DNA from: Ostrinia nubilalis
Lineage: Eukaryota > Arthropoda > Insecta > Lepidoptera > Crambidae
Reading direction: 5' to 3'
DNA length: 64,000 nucleotides
Assembly: GCF_963855985.1 (NCBI RefSeq)
Contig: NC_087096.1
Coordinates: 15,686,001 to 15,750,000 of the forward strand
Below, piece after piece: positions 1-8,821 of this stretch. Each line of letters starts with the position of its first letter. Within the stretch, counting starts at the first letter, position 1. The translations under genes and the position numbers were made by a program. The notes beneath the pieces are model-generated. The model was not told the origin of the DNA. It did no database searches and was given only the letters and a program-made list of their open reading frames with translations.

Positions 1-1035
1 TATGTTCCACTAGGCTCAAAGCATAAGAAACTTATACCTAACTTGTTCAATAAACATAATTATGTCATTCATTATGTTCATTTAAAAATATGCATCAAAC
101 ACGGATTGGTACTTAAGAAAATTCATAAAGCTATAACATTCAAGCAGAGCCCGTATTTAAAAATATACATTGATTTAAATACGGAGCTTAGACAGAAATC
201 AACATCTGCTTTTGAGCAAGATTTTTTTAAACTGTTAAATAACAGTATTTTTGGAAAGACATTAGAAGATACAGAACGCAGAGTTGATGTAAAGCTTGTC
301 AGTACATGGCATGATGAGCGCAATGTAACTAACAAATGTCATTCCGCCGAACAATTGATTGCCCGTCCTAATTTTCATAGTGCAACAGTGTTTGATGAAA
401 ACTTAGTTGCGATACAATTACAACGTGAGAAGGTTATTTTAAATAAGCCCATTTACATAGGGTTTTCAGTGTTAGAGTTATCAAAAAGTCACATGTATGA
501 CTTTCATTATTCTGTAATGAAAAACTTTTACAAAGAAAAAATATCTTTGTGTTACACGGACACTGATAGTTTACTATATGATATACACACAGATGATTTT
601 TATCGAGATTTGAAAGAAAATTTCGCGATCTATTTTGATACAAGCAATTATGTTGATAACAACTGTTACAATATCATCCCAAAGAACAAAAAGGTGCCTG
701 GATTATTTAAAGACGAATTAGGTGGACAATTATTGTTAGAGTTTGTAGGGTTACGATCAAAATTGTACAGCATAAAAACTGACAATTATGAAATCAAAAA
801 GGCAAAAGGGGTAAAAAAACCTGTGACCAAGAAATTAAACTTTTCAGATTATGTAAAAGTTCTTTCAACAGGAACAGACCTTAGAGGCAAAAATGTGCTT
901 TTTAAAACAATCAAGCACCAAATTTATACAAGAGAACAAAATAAAATAGCACTTTCAAAGAAAGATGACAAACGCTTTATTATGGATAATAATATCGCCA
1001 CTAAGTCGTGGGGACATTATTCTATAACTTTTTGA
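1..1035 (+). CDS. polB: Protein-primed DNA polymerase B, C-terminal part
   Basis: This replicates the element. The frame is open from base 1, so the gene begins outside the window; 344 codons are visible. Family-B palm motifs are present: motif B as K-LLNNSIFG-K near 235-255, and motif C as YTDTDS near 556-573, which holds catalytic aspartates. The motif A and exonuclease regions must lie upstream. The thumb-like C-terminus ends at TGA 1033-1035 with a short aromatic/basic tail typical of Polinton polymerases. No stop or frameshift interrupts the visible part. It is the only core element gene on the + strand; the structural genes run toward it. Family identification is strong; activity cannot be judged without the missing N-terminal half. 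Confidence 0.92.
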   Translation, partial: YVPLGSKHKKLIPNLFNKHNYVIHYVHLKICIKHGLVLKKIHKAITFKQSPYLKIYIDLNTELRQKSTSAFEQDFFKLLNNSIFGKTLEDTERRVDVKLVSTWHDERNVTNKCHSAEQLIARPNFHSATVFDENLVAIQLQREKVILNKPIYIGFSVLELSKSHMYDFHYSVMKNFYKEKISLCYTDTDSLLYDIHTDDFYRDLKENFAIYFDTSNYVDNNCYNIIPKNKKVPGLFKDELGGQLLLEFVGLRSKLYSIKTDNYEIKKAKGVKKPVTKKLNFSDYVKVLSTGTDLRGKNVLFKTIKHQIYTREQNKIALSKKDDKRFIMDNNIATKSWGHYSITF

Positions 1036-1583
1036 TGCTGTATGCTTATTTATTAGTACCTACTTTATTTGTTAGTTTTATCATAGTTATGGATAGATAA
1101 GGATTGTTAGATAAATATCGCGTTAGAATATTAGTAATATAAATAGAAGTAAGTTTTAGTTATGTATTGTAGATAAACATTTTTGTCCTATTTTGTAAAT
1201 AATGTAATAGGTATATGGGTGACAATTATTAATAAATTACATTTCAGTATTCTCATGTTTCATTGCATACCTTTTTCTTATTTAGTTTCTTGTTAAATGC
1301 AAGTTCTGACTTGTTTCAATTTGTGCTAAATAGATCACATTTTTTATCGTTTCTGAACATCGATCAGATTGCATACATGGAAACATGCACGCTTGCTTGA
1401 TACAAGTTTCAACAGGTTTTTGTTCACACTAAGTCTCGCACCTGAGATAGGTCAGATTGCAGTTGCATGTCAGCACAATGTTTACGCTATGTCCTATTAA
1501 ATTGCTCAAAGTGAGAGTCATTACCACATCGATATTCACAGCGAGCAGTCATCTTAAGTTTTTGTTACAAATAATAATTCAAG
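1036..1583. other. Intergenic spacer inside the Polinton
   Basis: About 550 bases of AT-rich DNA between the polymerase stop and the next + strand ORF. I see no coding frame. It must hold the promoter of the 1584 ORF if that is transcribed. A TATA-like string (ATATAAATA) lies near 1138-1146, but it is about 440 bases upstream and not convincing. Confidence 0.5.
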
Positions 1584-1982
1584 ATGTCGTCCACGTTAGT
1601 AAACGTTGGTAGTCCTGATTGGACTCCGATTTATTTTGCTGAAGATTGTCACCCGTTACCAAACTTGCCGGCACAAGAAAATATTAAGAAGAAATGAGGA
1701 ATTTCAAAATCCAGGAAGAGTGCACAGAATTTGGACAAGAAGTTGAAGATGGCGTCAACATCTTTCGTTAAAGTGAAGCATGAAAAAGAAGGACGACAGC
1801 TCATAAAAATAAAGATTTTTGACTTGACTACTTCTCCGGAGGCGATCGAGGATGATTCAAGAGACGGAGATGTAATCACTAGTGCTCAATACATTGTGAC
1901 AAGTGTGGTGGACAATATCCTTCATGAAACGGAGGAACTTGTATCAAAAATATCTCGGAAACTTGGAGGAAGTGAATATTAG
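1584..1982 (+). pseudogene. Unrecognised small Polinton ORF with one in-frame stop
   Basis: An ATG at 1584 opens a 132-codon frame that is continuous to TAG at 1980-1982 except for one TGA at 1695-1697. The first 37 codons include a Trp-Thr-Pro and an acidic segment. The part after the stop is lysine-rich, then has a mixed beta/acidic stretch and ends in an amphipathic region rich in Val, Ile, Leu and Glu. I do not recognise the family. It sits where Polintons carry accessory genes, downstream of polB and facing the capsid cluster. A candidate AATAAA lies at 2103-2108. Open frame on both sides of one stop argues for a gene that was recently coding. It could instead be two chance frames, or start at the internal ATG at 1749. 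Confidence 0.45.
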
Positions 1983-2102
1983 TTTTGTGATTTCTATTTT
2001 TGTTTTTTCTTATTATCTTAAAAGTAAAATGTTAGTTTTAGATATGGGCTACTATGTAAATGATAATTTTATTATAATTATTGTGTAATATATTTGTAAG
2101 TA

Positions 2103-2108
2103 AATAAA
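2103..2108 (+). terminator. Candidate polyadenylation signal
   Basis: AATAAA lies about 120 bases downstream of the small + strand ORF stop, in an AT-rich stretch. It fits as the 3' end signal of that ORF. Confidence 0.4.
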
Positions 2109-2191
2109 AGTTTGTAACTAGGTAATTATTATAATAAAAATAAAACATATTTACCTCAATCTTGGGTTTTCATTTTACTGTGTAGATATTT

Positions 2192-2281
2192 TTGCATTTT
2201 AAGTTATAAGGTTCTTGTTAATATTTTTAAGGATGAGTATCTACAATTAATTGTAATAAACCTCAGATCCTTAAAATGCAA
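2192..2281. repeat. 12-bp inverted repeat between convergent gene blocks
   Basis: TTGCATTTTAAG at 2192-2203 is perfectly complementary to CTTAAAATGCAA at 2270-2281, with a 66-base loop. It lies in the only convergent interval of the Polinton, between the + strand ORF and the 3' end of the - strand block. It may help separate the two transcription units, but no function is shown. Confidence 0.5.
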
Positions 2282-2444
2282 CAATTTCTAAGATGTTAAA
2301 AAAATAAAAAAGTTATTTGAATCATTAATATTTATTAATTAGAAAATATTTATAATCACAATATTAAATTAACATAAAAACTATTATTAAACTACATACA
2401 ATTTTAAATCTACATTAACATTTTATTTAATTTTTCTTTTTAAA

Positions 2445-2942
2445 TTAATTCACAGTAATCTTTTTCTGTACACACCATTTTCTTATACACACAACATTTT
2501 TTAAAGCACAATATTGTGAATTAGTATGAGTAAAACAGTTATAACACTTAAAATTCATACAGTACATTTCACTCAGGGTATTTAAATTAGGAATACCCTT
2601 ATTGCTTATATCTGTAACATAATTATGGCCACACAATTCCTGCATCCATTTTACTTTTTCTTCACCCTTTACAATTATATGATAGTCTTTTAAAAAATGT
2701 TTTACTATTCTTTTAAATTCTCTATAGTCTATAAGACCTTCCCGCCAAAGGAGGTGTCTGTGTTTTTCAAGCCAACAAACCATTTTCTTTTCTTTGTATG
2801 TTAAAGCAGAAAAGGGATACGGTGGTTTTACTAAAAAAAATTGGGTATTGTGTTCCGTAGCTGTAGCCAATTCTTTTACAATAAAATCATTATGCATATT
2901 TTTGAATCCTTGTAAATCCACATAAATAATTTCTCTGCTCAT
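2445..2942 (-). CDS. Small DLQ-motif protein, RNase H-fold/DEDD-exonuclease-like
   Basis: 165 residues. The N-terminus reads as a beta strand ending in VDLQGF, followed by a second strand (DFIVKELAT). This resembles the first hairpin of RNase H-fold/DEDD exonucleases, but with D-L-Q where an active enzyme would have D-x-E. I recall similar proteins in insect Polinton-rich loci, where the DLQ form is usual. The C-terminal third is rich in Cys and His (YCMNFKCYNCFTHTNS, then more Cys), suggesting metal binding. Its ATG overlaps the capsid gene stop as ATGA (2939-2942), so it is probably translated from the same message. Function is unknown; the exonuclease-fold label is inference from motif shape. 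Confidence 0.65.
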   Translation of the reverse strand: MSREIIYVDLQGFKNMHNDFIVKELATATEHNTQFFLVKPPYPFSALTYKEKKMVCWLEKHRHLLWREGLIDYREFKRIVKHFLKDYHIIVKGEEKVKWMQELCGHNYVTDISNKGIPNLNTLSEMYCMNFKCYNCFTHTNSQYCALKNVVCIRKWCVQKKITVN

Positions 2943-4144
2943 GATACCTTTTTTATAATATTACTTAGGGGTTTATACTCAAATATACAGTCATTTAATA
3001 TCAAACAATAAGCCGCAGTCTGATCAGGTATTTCTTGATCGCTTTCTATTTCAACTCTCACGTCTATGGAACCTTTTAACGTTTCGTGTTGTCGAGAACA
3101 GTCAATCACAAATAACGGAGCAATATCTTTAAACTTTTTGAGAGACAACAAAGGCTCGGCACGACGTCCGTAATATGACTGTTGAAACCTTGAATATTGC
3201 TCATATAATAAAGCATACCTATCGCTTGAAAAACTGACGTTTAAACTTTCGTAGGGATAATACAAAGAATTTAAATAAACTTTTACATCGCGTATATTAC
3301 AATGGTCAAATTCTGACATGGACTTTTCTGGTTTATGCTTGCGGGCAGTTTGTAACGCAATAATAACAAATCGAGGCTTGTCGATTTGCGAAGATGTTTT
3401 GATTGACCATGTGTGTTTACGTGTCTTAGGTAGCAGAGGATATTCATACAAATCCCAATTTCTAAATGCTAGCGTTATAGAACGATCTTTCTCTAAATGT
3501 TTCAATAAATTAATTCTTTCCCGATCAGAAACTTTGACGTGAGGGACTCTCCAAACAATTTTATCTATTAATATGTCATCTACAACTTCGTCATTCTTCA
3601 ACTGTACAGCATTGAGATTCGTATTACTTCTTAGTAACACTAATTCATGTTTACAGTTTAAAATGATTTTTTCATAATCTTCAGCGAATCCTAAAATTTT
3701 ATTCAAAGGTATAGAAACCGAAAACGCACCATCATGAACATCTATACCGGTATCTGACCAACCCCAAACTCTTGCAGTTTGAGATTCATTTTCATTTAAC
3801 GAAAGATACGATTTAATGGTCGTCGTAATACCAGCGTTTTTAATCTTATCGATTTCTATTCCATTCAATTCATAGCGAATGTCTTGAAATAGGAACAACA
3901 CAGGATTGTTCACAAAATGTATGCTAGATACTTTTTCTTTAGTAGTTAATTTAACTACATTTGCTTTGCCTTCAATATACAAAGTGCTGAGTGCTGGCAA
4001 TACATACAAGTCTTGCTGATTTATAGGTATACGTATTTCATCATTTTTGTTAAAACTTGTTACATATGGTTTATATGAATGATATTCAAAACTTTCGATA
4101 CTGTTGTCGTATGACGTTTGTTGGGATACATTTAAAATGTTCAT
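2939..4144 (-). CDS. Double-jelly-roll major capsid (hexon-like) protein
   Basis: 401 residues with no interruption. The sequence is beta-rich throughout and matches the 'double jelly-roll-like domain' proteins found in insect genomes. The first half includes the LYIEGKANV strand region and a FLFQDIRYELNG motif. The second half includes RNWDLYEYPLLP, a KPRFVIIALQTARK strand and a C-terminal ECYLI-like strand series. In the element it would form the icosahedral shell, with the penton-like protein at the vertices. It overlaps the downstream small gene by ATGA at 2939-2942 and the upstream 48-codon ORF by ATGA at 4141-4144, so all three are likely co-expressed. Assignment rests on family resemblance and context. 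Confidence 0.8.
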   Translation of the reverse strand: MNILNVSQQTSYDNSIESFEYHSYKPYVTSFNKNDEIRIPINQQDLYVLPALSTLYIEGKANVVKLTTKEKVSSIHFVNNPVLFLFQDIRYELNGIEIDKIKNAGITTTIKSYLSLNENESQTARVWGWSDTGIDVHDGAFSVSIPLNKILGFAEDYEKIILNCKHELVLLRSNTNLNAVQLKNDEVVDDILIDKIVWRVPHVKVSDRERINLLKHLEKDRSITLAFRNWDLYEYPLLPKTRKHTWSIKTSSQIDKPRFVIIALQTARKHKPEKSMSEFDHCNIRDVKVYLNSLYYPYESLNVSFSSDRYALLYEQYSRFQQSYYGRRAEPLLSLKKFKDIAPLFVIDCSRQHETLKGSIDVRVEIESDQEIPDQTAAYCLILNDCIFEYKPLSNIIKKVS

Positions 4145-4287
4145 CGTAATAAGCCTATTAATTTGAGAAATTCCTTATTGTTCTTAGTAAGTTTCTTTTT
4201 CAGTTGAATCGGTGCTCCTTTATGAATGGTTCTTTTAGGAATGAGTTGAATACTTGAGGTAGAAGGGTTTTTATTGAAATTTAGCAT
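4141..4287 (-). CDS. 48-residue basic microprotein upstream of the capsid gene
   Basis: A short ORF on the - strand starts at ATG 4287-4285 and stops at TGA 4143-4141; the last base of its stop region is shared with the capsid ATG (ATGA overlap). It begins inside the last codons of the penton gene, overlapping by 17 bases in another frame. The product is very basic: an N-terminal Asn/Ser/Thr region, then KRTIHKGAPIQLKKKLTK, and a hydrophobic end (FLKLIGLLR). The tight overlaps on both sides and the charge pattern suggest a real small virion or DNA-binding protein, perhaps analogous to small basic core peptides of adenoviruses. That role is a guess. Confidence 0.55.
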   Translation of the reverse strand: MLNFNKNPSTSSIQLIPKRTIHKGAPIQLKKKLTKNNKEFLKLIGLLR

Positions 4288-5308
4288 TTTTTCTGAAGTG
4301 TAAATACAGCTGCACTTCTTCGCCGCGTAAATTAATTTGTTTATTTTCTGAATCTAGCAGTCTAATATTTATTTCACCTATTGAACTTTGATTGACTGGA
4401 AAATATATTAAATTTTTAGGTTTTTTTTTTTTTTTTTTTTTATCCACAACGAGGAAGCTCTTGGCCTGTATCTCACCTGATGGTAAGTGATGATCAGGCC
4501 GAAGGTGGAAGCGAGCTTCACCCGGAATCCTCAACCACGGAGGAACTGGCTATCTTACCTCTAACTGCCGGAACACAACAATGCTGTTAACATTGTTGTT
4601 ATGGCGACAGACTTAGGTAAGATGGTGGTAGCTAGCCAGGCGGACTTAGAACAAGCCCTACCACCAACCAAACCGAACAGAAAAATCTGCCCCCACTGGG
4701 AATCGAACCCGGGACCTCTGCGTCTGAAGCAGGTGGTCTTACCACTAGACCACAGAGGCGGTTAATACTTAAGGTACTTCAATAATTCGATAGCCAGGTG
4801 GTACATTAGGAACAAATTCGTGAATTATATGACTAGCTCTTCCATTCACAAATGAACCGCTTACTACATCACATTCGATGCGCACGATGGTTGTAGGTAA
4901 AATGTTGACTGGATATTGCGATTCTGTACTTATAAATGGTTTTACTTTACTTTTACCAAATCCTAATATTCTACCAAGTGAATCGTTTTTATCGAAATCT
5001 ATTTCTTTAGAGCAGTAAATAGTAGTCTTCAATGTATTATTATTGCAATTCAATTGTAAAGCAGTGTTTTGGATGTTACTCCTTAAATAATCACAAATAT
5101 CTTCAAGTTCATAGGAACCTTCAGGAATCGTTACAATTTTATCTTTGTCATAATAAAATTTATTGTTTCTTTCATCTACATTTGGTATAGAGTTGAATGT
5201 AGAGAAGTATAAAAGACCACACTCATAGTTTCCATTTAATGCTAATGTAGGTGAGTAGTTTGTTGTCAAAGACGCACCTCTCCCGGTGATAGACACAGTG
5301 AAAGACAT
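4271..5308 (-). pseudogene. Penton-like minor capsid gene split by a SINE
   Basis: The first part (5308 down to about 4769) encodes 179 residues starting MSFTVSITG, a beta-rich single-jelly-roll-like protein of the kind that forms vertices in Polinton/adintovirus capsids. A tRNA-derived SINE lies at about 4421-4762 in the same orientation. On its far side (4420-4271) the same frame resumes for about 49 codons to TAA, ending in a hydrophobic beta region and a Lys/Asn tail. The insertion sits between a CCT codon and its diverged duplicate, a roughly 13-base target-site duplication with several mismatches. Translation now stops one codon past the break, so the product lacks its last quarter. Confidence 0.75.
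4421..4762 (-). mobile_element. tRNA-derived SINE inside the penton-like gene
   Basis: Read on the - strand, the head is tRNA-like with box A (TGGTCTAGTGGT) and box B (GGTTCGATTCC), followed by an unrelated body and an A-run of about 20. A second, highly similar copy lies at 17513-17844 on the + strand with the same start and body. The anticodon-loop region of the head reads CTGC-TTCAGAC-GCAG. The flanking bases form a diverged target-site duplication of about 13 bases, consistent with an old insertion. Confidence 0.9.
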
Positions 5309-5341
5309 TTTTGTAGTGACATATTTTGATCTACTTCATTA

Positions 5342-5680
5342 TTATATAGGTATCTCTTTCCAATAGTCTCTTAAAAATTTTATACATAGATGACCGCAGT
5401 TTACGGTGCCAAATTTTTGTTGTTGTATGTAATTATAGTTTATAGGTAAATGGTTTAAATATTTTATCAATTCTAATGGTGGTTTTAAATTGCCAAAACT
5501 ATCAAAATATTCAACATATTTGTTTTGCTTAACATAGGCTACCCAATGTGTTCCTGGATTATCTGAGCTGTCTAAATTTAGTATTGCACATTCTATTTTT
5601 CTAGATTTTGAAGGTAATGTGTCTCGCATAAAGACCCCACGAAAATATGGTATGTCTTTAGTGTTGTCTAAAATATCCAA
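5342..5680 (-). CDS. Adenain-like cysteine protease without a visible ATG start
   Basis: The maturation protease of the element. The catalytic set of the adenain (C5-like) family is visible in order: His in NPGTHWVAY, Asp in YFDSFG, a Gln-rich turn (IQQQ), and Cys in VNCGHLC. The characteristic FRGVFMRDTLP segment lies near the N-terminus. The frame stays open upstream of 5680 into the 3' end of the neighbouring gene (to about 5748) and reads like genuine protease N-terminus, but no ATG precedes the first stop. The first in-frame ATG (5629-5627) would remove conserved residues. Either the start codon has been lost or a non-AUG start is used. The C-terminus is intact. Confidence 0.8.
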   Translation of the reverse strand: MDILDNTKDIPYFRGVFMRDTLPSKSRKIECAILNLDSSDNPGTHWVAYVKQNKYVEYFDSFGNLKPPLELIKYLNHLPINYNYIQQQKFGTVNCGHLCIKFLRDYWKEIPI

Positions 5681-5712
5681 ATTATTCAGCGCACGCCTGG
5701 GTAGCCGCTTAA

Positions 5713-6441
5713 TTAGTTTTTTGAAGGTTCTAAATATAAGCCTGCTCCTTTTTTATGAGGTTTTATATACAAGCCTTTCCCTACAGCCACTGCTTCCATC
5801 ATCCTATTGTGTCGTTCTGCCTCTTGAAGACTTCTTTGAGCCGCTTTAGAATCATTAACTGCCTTTGCTATCCCCGCCGCGCCTCCAGCCAGTGATCCCA
5901 AAGCCGACAACCCCGCGAAAATGGGAATAAGAGGTAAAAATCCTCCATATTTTGGAATAGGAATAAAGCGTGGCAAACGAATTCCCTTTTTGTTTTTAAA
6001 TAGCTTCTTTGCAGCTGCATATGCATGTTTGATAGCTGAACGATTGTCTTTAGATTTAAGTTTTTTTAATAGAGAATGTATCTTTTTTACGCCAGACATA
6101 AATGGTTTTACCCCAGCGCCTGCTTTGAGTTTTGTCTTCATGGTATTTTTTACTATCCATGATGCAATTTTTTCTCCTTTGCCAGCATCTTTAGATTTTA
6201 ATCTTCTTTTAGCCATATTCAAAAGTTCTAAATCAGCCTTATGCCGAACGTTCAAATCACTGTTGGTGTAAGCAATATCGTGATACATGCAAGCTTCATC
6301 CAATTTGTTAATACCTCGATTGCCCTTTAGTAATCGTTTCTGGAGTTGTGTGCCAGGTCCACAAAATTGATAGCCAGGTAAATGTAGCTCAAACGGTAAA
6401 CGATCTATTAGGCTGTTAATAATACCACTGCCCTCCTTCAT
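5713..6441 (-). CDS. PLA2-like/pVI-like minor virion protein
   Basis: 242 residues. Residues about 20-65 carry a phospholipase A2-like signature: CGPGT (27-31, the calcium-loop type sequence) and DEACMYHDIAY with the His-Asp pair at 54-55, as in the VP1-unique PLA2 domain of parvoviruses and insect PLA2-like proteins. A Lys-rich middle follows. Near 165-190 is a Gly/Ala/Leu hydrophobic segment like the membrane-active part of adenovirus pVI. The C-terminus has Gly-Lys-Gly-Leu-Tyr-Ile and a related Gly-Ala-Gly-Leu-Tyr-Leu repeat. It probably breaches membranes during entry, inferred from domains. The frame is uninterrupted and ends next to the protease frame. Confidence 0.8.
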   Translation of the reverse strand: MKEGSGIINSLIDRLPFELHLPGYQFCGPGTQLQKRLLKGNRGINKLDEACMYHDIAYTNSDLNVRHKADLELLNMAKRRLKSKDAGKGEKIASWIVKNTMKTKLKAGAGVKPFMSGVKKIHSLLKKLKSKDNRSAIKHAYAAAKKLFKNKKGIRLPRFIPIPKYGGFLPLIPIFAGLSALGSLAGGAAGIAKAVNDSKAAQRSLQEAERHNRMMEAVAVGKGLYIKPHKKGAGLYLEPSKN

Positions 6442-6487
6442 CGATAATCCACAAGTGACGCAAAGATACCATTATGTGTTATTTATA

Positions 6488-7352
6488 CTATGTTACAAGT
6501 TCTTTTTTATCCACCCAACTATTCTCTTCATTATTTAAGCCTAACCATTTCACAAACAGTTTATTTCCTTTTCTTTTTAAGACTTTCTCGATGAGGTAGA
6601 GGTCTGGGTATTTGGTTTTTTGTAATTCGTGTTCATAAAAAGAACCTAATATCTTTTGTTTGTATTTGTCTTCTATTTGATAAGTTTTAGGATTAGTTCG
6701 GTTATCCTTTATAATGCGAAAAATTTCTGTCGACCAATTTAGATCTTTTATTTGTTTTATTTTGATATGATCTGACAATGTTAGCCCGAACTAATGACTC
6801 GTTTAATGAAGTTACATCAACAGGTTTACATTTAGTAATTCTGTGTATCGTATTATTATAATGCTGGATGACGGAATCCATATTATTTCCAATCCATTGA
6901 TATCGTCCACATAAACTAAAAAGTTTGTAAAGATGTGATTTGATTGTTCGTATTACTCGTTCTACTATGGATGCTTTTTTAACAGAAAATGTAGAATAAT
7001 GGTTTATATTATGTTTTTGAGTTAGGTGATTAAAAGTAACATTATAAAACTCAGTACCAAAATCAGTTTGCAAATTTTTGGGGGTTCGTGCTGTGTGAGA
7101 TAATATATTTTGCATAGCTTTCGTGACACATGTCTTAGACTTTGCTTTTAATGGTCTAACCCATACGTACTTTGAAAACGCATCAATTACTACCAGAACG
7201 TATTTAAATCCTTTGTTATATTTTGAATATTTTTGCAAATCTATAAGGTCAGCCTGCCATAAATCGTCTATTTTTTTTATGATTGTACATCGGCGGGAAA
7301 AGTTCCTTCTTGCTGCTCTGTGAAGTTCGTTGACTATATCTTGTTTACTCAT
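6488..7352 (-). pseudogene. Retroviral-type integrase with chromodomain, frameshifted
   Basis: Inserts the element into DNA. The first frame (7352 to 6702) holds the RVE core with the catalytic triad: Asp35 (WQADLIDL), Asp97 (QTDFGTEF) and Glu131 (IVERVIRT). The second frame (6778 to 6488) holds the SH3-like strand (NWSTEIFRI) and a chromodomain (YLIEKVLKRKGNKLFVKWLG, NSWV). The two are joined by a shift near 6775-6790, and the linker looks a few residues shorter than usual. The start ATG overlaps the upstream gene's stop as ATGA (7349-7352). All catalytic residues survive, but the chromodomain would be lost from a normally translated product. Confidence 0.88.
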
Positions 7353-7690
7353 TTTGTAGTTGAGTTCTGTTGAATCATGCGATCGATTTCTTTTTTAGTG
7401 TAATATAATGTACCCAAACTGTCGGTTGTCGCTTTTTCTAAAATTTTTAAGTAGTTTTTTACGTTACTGTGAATTTTTTTAATTTCATTTTTCAGTTCAG
7501 AAACATGTTTTTCTAAATACGCTTTATTCACAGCTTCGTCGTCTTGTTCAGGAAATTGTAATCCTTTTAACCGTGCCAATTTTAAATCAAAATCACCTGT
7601 TCCTGTTTTTATTAACGTATTAGTGGAATCAATGAATTCTGCTAAACGTAAACGCTTATGTACATGATGACCAAATTTGTCGATATTCAT
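7349..7690 (-). CDS. Small coiled-coil protein, function unknown
   Basis: 113 residues. The middle (about 55-95) is a charged heptad-like helix (EKHVSELKNEIKKIHSN), predicted coiled coil. Upstream is a conserved-looking DFDLKLARLKGLQFP segment. Both ends overlap neighbours by ATGA: its ATG with the DUF8207-like stop at 7687-7690, and its stop with the integrase ATG at 7349-7352. This packing marks it as a real gene in a polycistronic block. No enzyme motif is visible; a structural or scaffolding role is possible. Confidence 0.6.
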   Translation of the reverse strand: MNIDKFGHHVHKRLRLAEFIDSTNTLIKTGTGDFDLKLARLKGLQFPEQDDEAVNKAYLEKHVSELKNEIKKIHSNVKNYLKILEKATTDSLGTLYYTKKEIDRMIQQNSTTK

Positions 7691-8745
7691 TGCACGCTTG
7701 GTGCTTTCTTTACTGTCGCATAGAGACTGCCTAATTTTCCAAATGTATTCTTTTTATATTCAACGTTTATGAGGCCAGCTTCATATAATTCCTCAATTAT
7801 TGCATAAATTTCATTATTCAACCCAGTGTTTCCAGCTTCTTTTGATGCATATAGTAATTTCAGTCGTTCTACTAGCTCGTTTGGATCATCCCAATATACA
7901 ATGTCTGTATTAGCTTTCACTTTTTTCAGTAGTTTCATACCTTCTCCTCTAGAAATAGTTGGAATACTTTCCATACTACTCGAAACATTCTTTGAATATT
8001 TGAACAAGGGCTTAATTATATTCATGTATTTGAATCCTTTGTTGCTATTTATTGCTTTGGATGGATCCCAATTACGTTTATGTGCACTGGTGTCTATAAG
8101 TATAATTTTATAATTTTGCAAGTCTTCTTCTGTAATAATATTCAAATTAGGGGTTTTCTTACACAATAATTCTTTCAAGCCAGGTGTCTTTTTGTAAATA
8201 TTATTTCCAATTTTCCACCCTGAAGTGCGATCATCATCATAAACTCGAGCTTTCCCAATCATCAGTTTTCCTCGCTCATTTCTGAACCCATACGGAATGT
8301 TTTGTATCACTTCCGAGGAGGTTGACCATGACATAGATTCATTTGTTGTATTTGGTGACTATAAAAGTGATTTAAATGAACCATCGCTGATATTAGGATC
8401 TAAAGTTGGCGATACAGTAAGAGTTTGATTTGTACTTTGAAAAATCTCACTATCTGAGTGATCTTTTCCATCAACTGACTCCGTATAATCTTCACTCTCA
8501 GAACACGATGACTCGCTATGATTTTGTTTTATTTTTTTCGGTAATATTTTTTCATCTATATTTTTTTCTATTTCTTGGTATTCTTCATCAGTTTTGTTGG
8601 TTAGTTGATTAAGCGGATCAACAATAGGTTTAAATATTGTATTTAAGACCAAATCATTTCTATTTTTGGTATCTTTAATCAAATTTATCTTTCTTTTTAC
8701 AGCTGTTGCAGATTTCAAAATTTGTTCTTTAAGATTTCGCTCCAT
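7687..8745 (-). pseudogene. DUF8207-like Polinton protein with an in-frame TAG
   Basis: One 353-codon frame from ATG 8745 to TGA 7687, broken by TAG at 8361-8359. The first 128 residues are a basic helix (LKSATAVKRKINLIKD), a FKPIVDPLNQL motif and a Ser/Asp/Glu-rich linker. The frame continues directly after the stop; the next ATG is at 8334. The second part has YDDDRTSGWKIGN and YWDDPNELVERLKLL blocks, which I associate with the DUF8207 family of insect Polinton proteins. Function unknown; the family name is from memory and should be checked. The last codon overlaps the next gene as ATGA. Confidence 0.7.
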
Positions 8746-8821
8746 TTTAGATATGATTCTACTCTGTATGAATTCTCAAAAGCAACTGATTAAATGGGAA
8801 TAATACAACTACTTATGAATA

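Noticed and set aside
4680..4760. Possible tRNA gene (A and B boxes)
   Set aside because: It is the head of a SINE: the same non-tRNA body and A-tail follow here and at 17513-17844.
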